Assembly (NCBI GenBank): GCA_965202795.1
Contig: OZ241848.1
Coordinates: 2,232,001-2,296,000, forward strand
Direction: 5' to 3'
Length of the DNA stretch: 64,000 bases
DNA from: JACOND01 sp965202795
GTDB taxonomy: Bacteria > Bdellovibrionota > Bdellovibrionia > Bdellovibrionales > UBA1609
The position numbers and the translations under genes were made by a program. Positions 1 through 6,868 of this stretch are shown here, one piece after another. The notes below the pieces were generated by a model that searched no databases, was not told the origin of the DNA, and worked only from the letters and a program-made list of their open reading frames with translations. Positions within the stretch are counted from its first letter, which is position 1. Each line of letters begins with the position of its first letter.

Positions 1-481
1 TTTCCGCTTTTGTCCCCTCCGCCTCTTTCCAGGCCCGGTAAAACTCAATGGAAAGATAGTTTTTTGCCGAGGAAAGGTAATTGGCCGCCTCGCCCCTGAC
101 CTCTGAATCAAAGGCCACAGCCGCGGAAAACTGAAGGGCGCCCCGGGCCAGCTCAAAAAGAAACTCAGCGGAGCTTAAAAGGTATTCCCCGCAGGAAAAA
201 ACCGACTGGCCGGCGCCCTGCGCGTAATCCGCAAGGGAGCCGTCCCGGCCGCAGGTCATGCGATGCTTTTTCGGAACATCCCGGCACTCCTTGGAAAGCA
301 GCCGGCTAAAGCATTCTGTCAGCTTGAGGGAGTCTGCCGCCTGCCCCGCGCATTGGCCGCTCCCCGGACATTCAAAGGCGAACCCGGCCTCTGTTTGAGC
401 TTCAGAAAGGTCCGGCCCGGCCCATCCGCCGGCCGGAGCCAGCCCGGCGGCAAAGGCAAATATCAGGGAAAAGCCTCTCAC
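1..481 (-). CDS. Secreted cysteine-containing protein, 3'-truncated by window edge
   Basis: No family recognised. The frame opens with a GTG codon that overlaps the TGA of the upstream gene (GTGA), which indicates translational coupling. It reads at least 160 codons to the window edge with no stop. The N-terminus (GTG-Arg-Gly-Phe-Ser-Leu-Ile-Phe-Ala-Phe-Ala-Ala-Gly) is a Sec-type signal peptide with a plausible cleavage site after Gly-Trp-Ala. The mature part has cysteines at roughly residues 38, 44, 57, 67, 77 and 94, suggesting disulfides in the periplasm or outside the cell. The C-terminus is outside the window, so nothing more can be said of function. Confidence 0.6.
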   Translation of the reverse strand, partial: MRGFSLIFAFAAGLAPAGGWAGPDLSEAQTEAGFAFECPGSGQCAGQAADSLKLTECFSRLLSKECRDVPKKHRMTCGRDGSLADYAQGAGQSVFSCGEYLLSSAEFLFELARGALQFSAAVAFDSEVRGEAANYLSSAKNYLSIEFYRAWKEAEGTKAE

Positions 482-1329
482 CAAAGCCCTCCCCCGCCGG
501 CGCCCTCCCTAATGTAATCTAAAAGCCGGGCCAGATCCTCTCTGTCTGAAAAATCCCCTCGCGACTCCGCCAGAGCCTGAATGATTTGAGCCTCCCTGTA
601 AAAATGCCACTCGCTGAAAAAAAATTTTTGCCCCCGGCGGATCAGGATTCCCTTTAAAAACAGGGTTTTGCGCTCTGGGGTCCAGGAGTAAAGCTCAGGC
701 TCCCAGCTGGAAATGGAGGGGATCTTCTGGATGAGCTGCTTTTTGCTCTCCGCCAGGGCTTGAAAGTCCGCCTCGGAATCAGGGAGAGGGGCCGCCCGCC
801 GCGGCTCCGCCCGAAGGCTGAGGATGATCTCCGGCTGGGACTTGGAAACAAAAATCCTCTGGCTCAGCGGGCTGCTAAAAAGGCCAGCCCTTTCCCAGCC
901 CTCCGCCAAAGGCCCGTCATCAAACAAGCTTTGAGAGGACAGTTTTCTTGATGCTTTTGAATCCTGCGGGGCGGCAGAGGCGCCTTTGCCGGCAGGCTGC
1001 GCTGGTTTTGCAGAGGCGCCTTTGCTGTCTGTTTTTGCGGAGCTGGCGGCAGGGCTTTTGACGGAAGCGCCTGCGGAGCTGGCGGCAGGGCTTTTGACGG
1101 CAGCTTGCGCTGGTTTTGCAGAGGGGACTCCGCCATGAGCAAAAAGCGCGGCCAGAAGAAAAAACGCCGGGAAAGGCAAAAGGCCGCAGCGGAGGCGCGC
1201 GCCCCATCCATTAGAGAGGGCATGGCTTGCGGCCGGCTTTGCGCGCGGGGCCTGTTTACCGGCATGCCTTGCGGCCTGTTTGCCGGCATGCCTTGCGGCC
1301 TGGCTCTGGCCATTAAACAATCTCCTCAT
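478..1329 (-). CDS. Exported or membrane-anchored hypothetical protein with low-complexity repeats
   Basis: Function unknown. As read from the first ATG the protein is 283 aa. It has a basic, repetitive N-terminus (two copies of an Ala-Arg-His-Ala-Gly-Lys-Gln unit), then a hydrophobic segment near residues 50-67 (LLPFPAFFLLAALFA) that would act as a signal peptide or anchor. An Ala/Pro/Ser/Lys-rich stretch follows (residues ~70-125) made of AKPAQ and VKSPAASSA repeats. The C-terminal half looks globular (about 130-283), with the motif SSWEPELYSWTPERKTLFLKG. A start this far before the hydrophobic segment is unusual, so a downstream non-ATG start is possible. It overlaps the next secreted gene by 4 nt, so the two probably form an operon. 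Confidence 0.55.
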   Translation of the reverse strand: MRRLFNGQSQAARHAGKQAARHAGKQAPRAKPAASHALSNGWGARLRCGLLPFPAFFLLAALFAHGGVPSAKPAQAAVKSPAASSAGASVKSPAASSAKTDSKGASAKPAQPAGKGASAAPQDSKASRKLSSQSLFDDGPLAEGWERAGLFSSPLSQRIFVSKSQPEIILSLRAEPRRAAPLPDSEADFQALAESKKQLIQKIPSISSWEPELYSWTPERKTLFLKGILIRRGQKFFFSEWHFYREAQIIQALAESRGDFSDREDLARLLDYIREGAGGGGLW

Positions 1330-1415
1330 GCCTGATTTATCGGCAATTTTCCGGCCAAGCCTAAAAGCGCCTGCTTTGGGAAAGCCTCATTTGAGAGGAC
1401 CGAAAGGCGCCTGTT

Positions 1416-2921
1416 TTAAGAAGAGCGCCGGGACTCCCGGCGCCGCGGCAGGACATGAAAGCCAATGGGCAGGCCCTTCAGATCCCACCTCTCTTTGATC
1501 TGATTGATGACAAAGCGGCGGTAGGCGGGGGCCACCCCCTGGGGATAATTGGCAAAGGCAATAAAATCAGGGGGCTTTTTGTTTGTCTGGGCGATATAGT
1601 AAAACTTCACATCGCTTGCGCCGAAAACAGGGGCCGGGGCTTTTCTTATGGAGCGGAAAAAAAAGCTGTTCAGCTCTGGGGTTGGGATTTTCCGCTCCAT
1701 TTTGTTTTTGACAGAGGCGATCAGCCGAAACAATTTGTCTTTGTGGCTGCCGGTTTTGGCGCTCAGATAAATTTTGGGCAGATCGGGGAAAAAATGAAAG
1801 GCCTTTTGCAGGGCGGCCCGTTTCCGCTCCCGCTCAGCCGCGCTTTGCCTCATCAGCAGGTCCCTTTTGTTGAGGATCAAAATGACCGGCTTTCGCTGAG
1901 CGCTGCAAAGCTGAATCAGGCGGGCGTCCTGGCGGCTGGGGCCTTCCGCCCCATCCACAACCAAAAGGGCAATGTCCGCCCTTTCCAGCTCCGAGCGGCT
2001 TTTGGAAAAAGAAAGCTTTTCTCTTTCCTCCCGGCTGCCGCGGCGGGAGCCGGGGTTGTCGGCAATCAGGTAATCCTCGCCGCCCCGGGAAAACAGCTCC
2101 CTCACGGTGTCAAGGGTCGTCCCCGCTTTGGAGCAGACAATCATGCGGTTTTGGCTTAAAATCCGGTTGCAGAGCAGGCTTTTGCCGCTGTTGGCCTTGC
2201 CTATGACAAAAAGCTCTGTGGGGGGAGGGGGCGGGCTGGCGGCCGCGCCTGTTTCGATGGGCGGCCTATCGGCCGCTCCCAAGCCTCTGCGGAGCGGCAA
2301 GCTTTCCCAGAGGGCCGCGCCTGTTTCGATGGCCGGCTTCTCAGCCGTTCCGGCCAGTTCGCTCAGTTTTTTTTTTTGCGCGATAAGCCACTCCACAATT
2401 TCATCCACGCCATAGTTTTTTTCAAACGAGCCGGAAAGCAGCTCCCCGCTCAGGCGAAAAAAATCCGCCTCCAGAAGCGGAGCCTTTTTGGGATCATCGG
2501 CTTTGTTTACAAAAAACAAAAAAGGCCGGCCTGATTTTCTGGCCATTTCCAGAGCCAGCGCGTCTTCGGGATGAGGCCCGGCCCTGCCGTCAGCCACAAC
2601 AATCAAAACATCCGCCTCGCTCAGCGCCTCATTGATTTTTCCCTTGATTTTCAGCGAAAGCTCGTCTTTTCGGCTGATGTCCGGAAGCCCTCCGGAATCC
2701 ATAACCAAAAACTCATGGCCCCACCATCTGGCCCGGCTTTTCAGAACATCCCTTGTGATGCCCGACTCGTCAAAAACAAGGGCCAGCCGTTTGCCCGCCA
2801 GCCGGTTAAAAAGAGAGGACTTTCCCACATTGGTCCGGCCCAAAATAAGAGCTTTCATCAGGCTTTCGCGGCTGCCGCGCTCTGGAGCCGGAGCGCCCTC
2901 TGATACAATTTTTTGGCTCAT
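1416..2921 (-). CDS. der: Ribosome biogenesis GTPase Der (EngA)
   Basis: Der is a two-G-domain GTPase needed for 50S subunit maturation. Domain 1 (about residues 23-190) shows G1 GRTNVGKS at 28-35, G3 DSGG and G4 NKAD. Domain 2 shows G1 GKANSGKS, a divergent G3 (DNPG instead of the usual DTAG) and G4 NKRD. The last ~100 residues match the KH-like domain and end in a basic Arg/Ser tail. The linker between the G domains holds two near-identical peptides (PAIETGAA and PPIETGAA) encoded by two copies of the dispersed palindromic repeat. An alternative start at Met22 (2858) lies closer to the usual family start but has no visible ribosome binding site. A consensus promoter lies upstream at 3061-3089. 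Confidence 0.93.
   Translation of the reverse strand: MSQKIVSEGAPAPERGSRESLMKALILGRTNVGKSSLFNRLAGKRLALVFDESGITRDVLKSRARWWGHEFLVMDSGGLPDISRKDELSLKIKGKINEALSEADVLIVVADGRAGPHPEDALALEMARKSGRPFLFFVNKADDPKKAPLLEADFFRLSGELLSGSFEKNYGVDEIVEWLIAQKKKLSELAGTAEKPAIETGAALWESLPLRRGLGAADRPPIETGAAASPPPPPTELFVIGKANSGKSLLCNRILSQNRMIVCSKAGTTLDTVRELFSRGGEDYLIADNPGSRRGSREEREKLSFSKSRSELERADIALLVVDGAEGPSRQDARLIQLCSAQRKPVILILNKRDLLMRQSAAERERKRAALQKAFHFFPDLPKIYLSAKTGSHKDKLFRLIASVKNKMERKIPTPELNSFFFRSIRKAPAPVFGASDVKFYYIAQTNKKPPDFIAFANYPQGVAPAYRRFVINQIKERWDLKGLPIGFHVLPRRRESRRSS
2249..2279 (+). repeat. Dispersed palindromic element, copy 1 (inside der)
   Basis: Starts CTGTTT, followed by the inverted repeat GGGCGGCC/GGCCGCTCC. 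It lies in frame in the der inter-domain linker, 72 nt from copy 2. Confidence 0.7.
2321..2351 (+). repeat. Dispersed palindromic element, copy 2 (inside der)
   Basis: Starts CTGTTTCGATGG like copy 1, followed by a slightly decayed stem (GGCCGGCT/AGCCGTTCC). The 72-nt spacing to copy 1 is 24 codons, so reading frame is kept. Confidence 0.7.
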
Positions 2922-3060
2922 GATCCCTATTTAAGAGGATGATTTCTAAAAAAAACCTGAATTGCCGCAACAGGAGAAATTATATTTTCTGGAAAAGCAG
3001 AGCTTCAATCAGCGCGGCGGCAGAAGCAGATTCAATATCATGTGATGATCTCTTTCAGAG

Positions 3061-3089
3061 ACTATAGCGCCCGCGCGGGGGGCTGTCAA
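3061..3089 (-). promoter_or_regulatory. Sigma70-type promoter for der
   Basis: On the minus strand TTGACA (3084-3089) and TATAGT (3061-3066) are separated by 17 nt. This predicts a ~130-nt leader before der. The leader contains a 10-codon open frame (MILNLLLPPR) whose role, if any, is unknown. Confidence 0.6.
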
Positions 3090-3200
3090 GGGGGCCGGGT
3101 GATTATCAGGCCCCGCAGAAGCGCCGGCCTGGCGGGCGCGGCTCCAGGGCTTTTGGATGCCTTTGGATGAATGTGAGGGGCCGCCCGCCCGCCGCGCGGC

Positions 3201-3229
3201 TTGACTTTTGCCGCCTGAAGGATTATATG
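3201..3229 (+). promoter_or_regulatory. Sigma70-type promoter for nuoB-nuoCD
   Basis: TTGACT (3201-3206) and TATATG (3224-3229) are separated by 17 nt. An in-frame ATG at 3208 falls inside this promoter, which argues for the downstream nuoB start at 3334. Confidence 0.6.
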
Positions 3230-3234
3230 GTAGG

Positions 3235-3265
3235 CTGTTTGATGGGACGGCCTCGCGGCCGCTCC
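3235..3265 (+). repeat. Dispersed palindromic element, copy 3 (nuoB leader)
   Basis: CTGTTT followed by GGACGGCC-TCGC-GGCCGCTCC. It lies in the predicted 5' untranslated region of nuoB, a few bases after the -10 box. Confidence 0.7.
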
Positions 3266-3333
3266 CAGGCCTCTGCGAGCGGCCTCGCGGCGAAGCCGGC
3301 ATAACAATAAAAAAACCAGGGAGCTTTTATCCA

Positions 3334-3918
3334 ATGCCTGCCATCCGGGAACAATCAAAAAGCGCCGCCGGCATGCGGAAAGCCGCAGAATCCGCCGCCC
3401 GCGCGGGCCGGCCCCTGCCTCAAAGTCCAGAGGAAAACTTTGCCTTTACCTCGCGGGTGGACCGCATTGTGGCCTGGAGCCGCCGAAACTCGCTCTGGCC
3501 CATGACCTACGGCACGGCCTGCTGCGGGATTGAAATCATGTCGGTTTTAGGCCCCCGCTATGATCTGGCCCGGTTTGGAGCCGAGGTGGTCAGGTTTTCG
3601 CCCCGCCAGTCGGACCTGATGATCGTGGCTGGGACCATCACAGAAAAAATGGCCCCCGTAATCTCCCGCATCTACGAGCAAATGCTGGAGCCAAAGTATG
3701 TGATTGCCATGGGCGCCTGCGCCAGCTCCGGCGGCTTTTACCGCGCCTATCATGTGCTTCAGGGGGTGGACAAAGTGATTCCCGTGGATGTGTATGTCCC
3801 CGGATGCCCTCCAACCCCAGAGGCGGTGATTGACGGAGTCATGGCTGTCCAGAAAATGATCACAGACCATGCGCCGCGGCCCTGGAAGGACAGCTGGAAG
3901 CCGGGGGTCTGCCGCTGA
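3334..3918 (+). CDS. nuoB: NADH-quinone oxidoreductase subunit B
   Basis: NuoB carries iron-sulfur cluster N2 of respiratory complex I, the last electron carrier before quinone. The cluster ligands are visible: tandem cysteines in YGTACCGIEIM, then GACASSGG and VPGCPPTPE. I chose the ATG at 3334 (194 aa, normal length) because the frame's earlier ATG at 3208 lies inside the promoter. AGGGAG is present upstream of 3334. nuoCD follows after 116 nt. No nuoA precedes it, since the upstream gene is der on the other strand, and nuoE-N are not downstream. The rest of complex I must be encoded elsewhere. Confidence 0.95.
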   Translation: MPAIREQSKSAAGMRKAAESAARAGRPLPQSPEENFAFTSRVDRIVAWSRRNSLWPMTYGTACCGIEIMSVLGPRYDLARFGAEVVRFSPRQSDLMIVAGTITEKMAPVISRIYEQMLEPKYVIAMGACASSGGFYRAYHVLQGVDKVIPVDVYVPGCPPTPEAVIDGVMAVQKMITDHAPRPWKDSWKPGVCR

Positions 3919-4034
3919 TTCTCGCGCCGGCTCAAATTCAGCGGCGGGGATAAAACGGCGGGGATAAAAACCTTCATCATCTTTTGCGCCGGCCCGCTTA
4001 AGCCGCCCGCTTAACCCCTCGCGCCAAAAAAAAC

Positions 4035-5738
4035 ATGAAAAGCCTCACCCAAGACCTTAGCCGGGATTTAAAAGAAAAATTTCCCAAAGAGGGGTTTTCC
4101 TTTGAGGATGAGGGCGGGGGGCGGAAATCAAAAGCGCCGGTTTTGCGGCTCTCCCGCAGCCAGCTGATTCCCTTTCTGCAGCATTTTAAGGAGTCGGGCC
4201 GGCATGACTTTTTGATGTGCGTCTCCGGCGCGGACTATCCCAAAAGGCAAAAGCGCTTTGAGATCATTTACGAGCTGTTTTCCACCAGGACTGTCTCGCG
4301 CCTTCGGATCAAAACAGCGGCCGCCGAGGGGGAGGAGGTCCCCACGGCCCAGTTTCTCTGGCCCTCGGCGGACTGGTTTGAGAGGGAAATCTACGACATG
4401 TATGGGGTCCGGTTCAAGGGCCATCCCAACATGCGCCGCCTTCTCACGCATCATCAGTTTCAGGGCCACCCGCTGAGAAAAGACTACCCCGCTGACTTTC
4501 AGCAGCATCTGAGCGAGCCTCTGGAGTTTCACATGGACAATGAGCCGGACGGCTCCCCGCCCGACGACAGCGGCAAAGAGCTGATGCCGCTCAATATCGG
4601 CCCCTCGCACCCCTCAACCCATGGGACGCTCCGAATCATGGCGCTTATGGATGGCGAAAGGATTCACCGCGCAAATGTTGAAATCGGCTACCTGCACCGC
4701 TGCTTTGAAAAAATGGCGGAAACCCATCCCTACAATCAAATCATCCCCTATACAGACCGCCTGAATTACTGCTCCTCTCCGATGAACAATGTGGGCTTTT
4801 GCCGGGCGGTGGAGGAGCTTATGGGGCTTGACATTCCCCCAAAAGCCCAGGCCATGCGGGTGATTTTGTGCGAGCTGTCCCGAATCATTGATCATATTGT
4901 CTGCATCGGAGCGGCGGCTTTTGACTTGGGCGCCCTGACGGGTTTTTTTCATGCTTTTACCTACAGGGAAAAAGTCTACACTCTGTTTGAAAAGCTCTGC
5001 GGCGCGCGGCTCACGGTCTCCATGACCCGCGTGGGCGGCATGGCGAACGAGCCTCCGCCAGGCTGGTTTAAAGACATTTTAAAATTTTGCGGCGAGATGC
5101 GGACGGGAATCCGGGATATTGACACGCTTTTAACAAAAAACAAAATCTGGGTTCAGAGGAATCAGGGCGTGGGCGCCATTGACATTGAAGAGGCCATAGC
5201 CTTTGGCTACACAGGCCCATGCCTCAGGTCAGCGGGCCTGAATCTGGATCTGCGAAAGTCTGAGCCTTATTACGGATATGATGAGCTGGATTTTGAAATC
5301 CCTGTCGGATCCACAGGGGACGCTTATGACCGCTACCTTGTGAGGGTTGAGGAAATGCGCCAGTCGCTCCGCATCATTGAGCAAGTCTGCAAAAATGTCC
5401 CTCCGGGAGATTATTCAGTCAGAGACAAAGACATTGTTTTTCCGCAAAAAAAAGATGTTTACGGAAACATTGAGGGCCTGATGAATCACTTTATGCTTGT
5501 GATTCACGGGCTTCGGCCGCCAAAGGGCGAGATCTACTCCGCCACAGAGGCCGCCAACGGAGAGCTGGGATTTTACCTGGCAAGCGATGGCGGCCCAAAG
5601 CCTTACAGGCTGAAGGTCAGGCCGCCATGCTTTCCCATTTATCAGTCCTTCCCCCATCAAATCCGCGGAGCGCTTGTGGCCGACGCCGTCACCTTGCTTG
5701 GCAGCATGAACATTATCGCCGGCGAGCTGGACCGCTAA
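4035..5738 (+). CDS. nuoCD: NADH-quinone oxidoreductase fused subunits C and D
   Basis: A 567-aa fusion of the two peripheral-arm subunits of complex I. Residues ~1-165 are NuoC (30-kDa type), with the signature EREIYDMYGV and the GHPLRKDYP motif. Residues ~185-567 are NuoD (49-kDa type), with NIGPSHPSTHGTLR, which helps form the quinone site, and the C-terminal NIIAGELDR. Fused NuoCD is known from enterobacteria and several other lineages. It is downstream of nuoB and probably co-transcribed, although the 116-nt gap (which has a repeated CGGCGGGGATAAAA) is long and no strong ribosome binding site is seen. Confidence 0.95.
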   Translation: MKSLTQDLSRDLKEKFPKEGFSFEDEGGGRKSKAPVLRLSRSQLIPFLQHFKESGRHDFLMCVSGADYPKRQKRFEIIYELFSTRTVSRLRIKTAAAEGEEVPTAQFLWPSADWFEREIYDMYGVRFKGHPNMRRLLTHHQFQGHPLRKDYPADFQQHLSEPLEFHMDNEPDGSPPDDSGKELMPLNIGPSHPSTHGTLRIMALMDGERIHRANVEIGYLHRCFEKMAETHPYNQIIPYTDRLNYCSSPMNNVGFCRAVEELMGLDIPPKAQAMRVILCELSRIIDHIVCIGAAAFDLGALTGFFHAFTYREKVYTLFEKLCGARLTVSMTRVGGMANEPPPGWFKDILKFCGEMRTGIRDIDTLLTKNKIWVQRNQGVGAIDIEEAIAFGYTGPCLRSAGLNLDLRKSEPYYGYDELDFEIPVGSTGDAYDRYLVRVEEMRQSLRIIEQVCKNVPPGDYSVRDKDIVFPQKKDVYGNIEGLMNHFMLVIHGLRPPKGEIYSATEAANGELGFYLASDGGPKPYRLKVRPPCFPIYQSFPHQIRGALVADAVTLLGSMNIIAGELDR

Positions 5739-5761
5739 GCGGCAGCCGCTTTCGGATCATT

Positions 5762-6234
5762 TCAGGGGGGGCAGGCTGCGCCTAAAAAGGCTGAGTCCCG
5801 GGGCCGCAAATGCCTTTTGACAAAATTGCAAGAAACAAGCTTTATGGAATAGCCGCTGCGGCCCCCTTCAACGCAGCCGCTGGGGATTTGGAACTGCCCA
5901 TCCGCCTGCTGCGGGGTTTGCTTATAGCATTTGGCGAACATGTGTTTTTCCCCTTGCGGGCCGCTGCCATAGTTATCATCGGCATACCGCAGCCTGCTTG
6001 TGGTTGGCGCCCAGGCGGTTAGAAAATGCGCCGGATCTTGCAGCATATAAGGATGGCGGGGCTTGTCTCCGATGATCCGCTGGAACGGCGGTTTGGCCCT
6101 GTCAGGGCTTTGCCATGGCAGGAGGCTTTGAAAGAGCTTTTCCCCCCGCGCCGGCTTCCAGACATTCATGAGTTTTCAGCCGGCCCCCAGACAAATCCGC
6201 CATTAAGCCCTGTCAAAAAGGGATAGCTGGTCAT
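5762..6234 (-). pseudogene. Probable frameshifted gene of unknown function
   Basis: No family recognised. An ATG at 6234 overlaps the TGA of the upstream secreted-protein gene (ATGA) and reads 22 codons (MTSYPFLTGLNGGFVWGPA...) before a stop at 6166-6168. A second frame continues at once with MNVWKPARGEKLFQ and runs about 135 codons to 5762. The two pieces together (~157 aa) read like one protein that has lost a single base near 6170. The downstream part has several cysteines (FAKCYKQ, PSGCVEGG, LVSCNF). Either piece could also be a real separate small gene. Confidence 0.35.
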
Positions 6235-6617
6235 TCCCGGCTTTTTGAATCTCTTTTTGCTCTGGAAAACTCCCTGAAAGCGTAACGGCAGGTGTCCACG
6301 AGACTGAGCGGCAGGCCCAGCGCTATCGCTCCGCCGGCGGCGAAAAGAGCTGTCTCCATGAATCCGGCGCCCTGAGCCAGGGCGAAAATCCCGCCAGCAG
6401 CGCCGCCCGCCATCATTCCATACTCCCCCCATGTCGGGCCGGTTTGAGGTTTTGGCGCCTTCCCCCCGCTGCCGCCATTGCTGCCACGGCTGTTATCGCC
6501 ATTGCCGCCATTGCCGCTGGTTTTGGCGAGAGCTGATTCCCCGCCCGCGGCATCAGAGCCGCCAAAGGCCGGGGCGGCAAAAACCAAAATCAATCCGAAA
6601 AACATGGCTGTTTTCAT
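6231..6617 (-). CDS. Small exported glycine-rich membrane protein
   Basis: Function unknown; 128 aa. The start at 6617 is chosen because AAGGAGG lies 8 nt upstream and the sequence begins with a good signal peptide (MKTAMFFGLILVFAAPAFG). A longer in-frame start exists at 6782 but lies upstream of the promoter. A Gly/Asn/Ser-rich linker (about residues 28-55) is followed by two glycine-rich hydrophobic segments (GGAAGGIFALAQGAG and ALFAAGGAIALGLPLSL), resembling glycine-zipper membrane hairpins. The C-terminus is basic. It may sit in a membrane through its second half. Confidence 0.6.
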   Translation of the reverse strand: MKTAMFFGLILVFAAPAFGGSDAAGGESALAKTSGNGGNGDNSRGSNGGSGGKAPKPQTGPTWGEYGMMAGGAAGGIFALAQGAGFMETALFAAGGAIALGLPLSLVDTCRYAFREFSRAKRDSKSRE

Positions 6618-6653
6618 AATAATTTTCCTCCTTTTTTGGTTTGTTTCAGGCAA

Positions 6654-6682
6654 AATATAGGTCAAAACCCGCTTTTTGTCAA
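6654..6682 (-). promoter_or_regulatory. Consensus sigma70 promoter
   Basis: TTGACA (6677-6682) and TATATT (6654-6659) are spaced by exactly 17 nt on the minus strand. They drive the 128-aa exported protein whose start is about 37 nt downstream. Confidence 0.75.
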
Positions 6683-6852
6683 GCTTTTTATTGTTTGCGC
6701 GCCAAAACGCGGCCTCTATGGGCTTGACTCCCCGTTTTAGCTGGCTTAGGCTGAGGCCTGAGCATAAAAAAGAGGGCTTCATTCAGCCCTATATGGCGCG
6801 GCCAAAGGGGCTAAAGGCAGGGAGCTGCGGCCCGCCGGCGGGGATTTTTCGC

Positions 6853-6863
6853 GGGGGGGGGGG
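6853..6863 (+). repeat. 11-G homopolymer at the ribosome binding site of the DUF262-AlbA_2 gene
   Basis: Eleven consecutive G, 5 nt before the ATG at 6869. The tract itself would serve as the Shine-Dalgarno sequence. Slippage could alter translation of the putative defence gene. Confidence 0.6.
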
Positions 6864-6868
6864 AAAGC

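Noticed and set aside
1455..2159. 234-codon frame antisense to der
   Set aside because: A shadow of the clearly conserved Der coding sequence.
3208..3333. Upstream in-frame ATG giving a 236-aa NuoB
   Set aside because: It lies inside the TTGACT-N17-TATATG promoter, and the extra residues cover the palindromic repeat and do not resemble NuoB.
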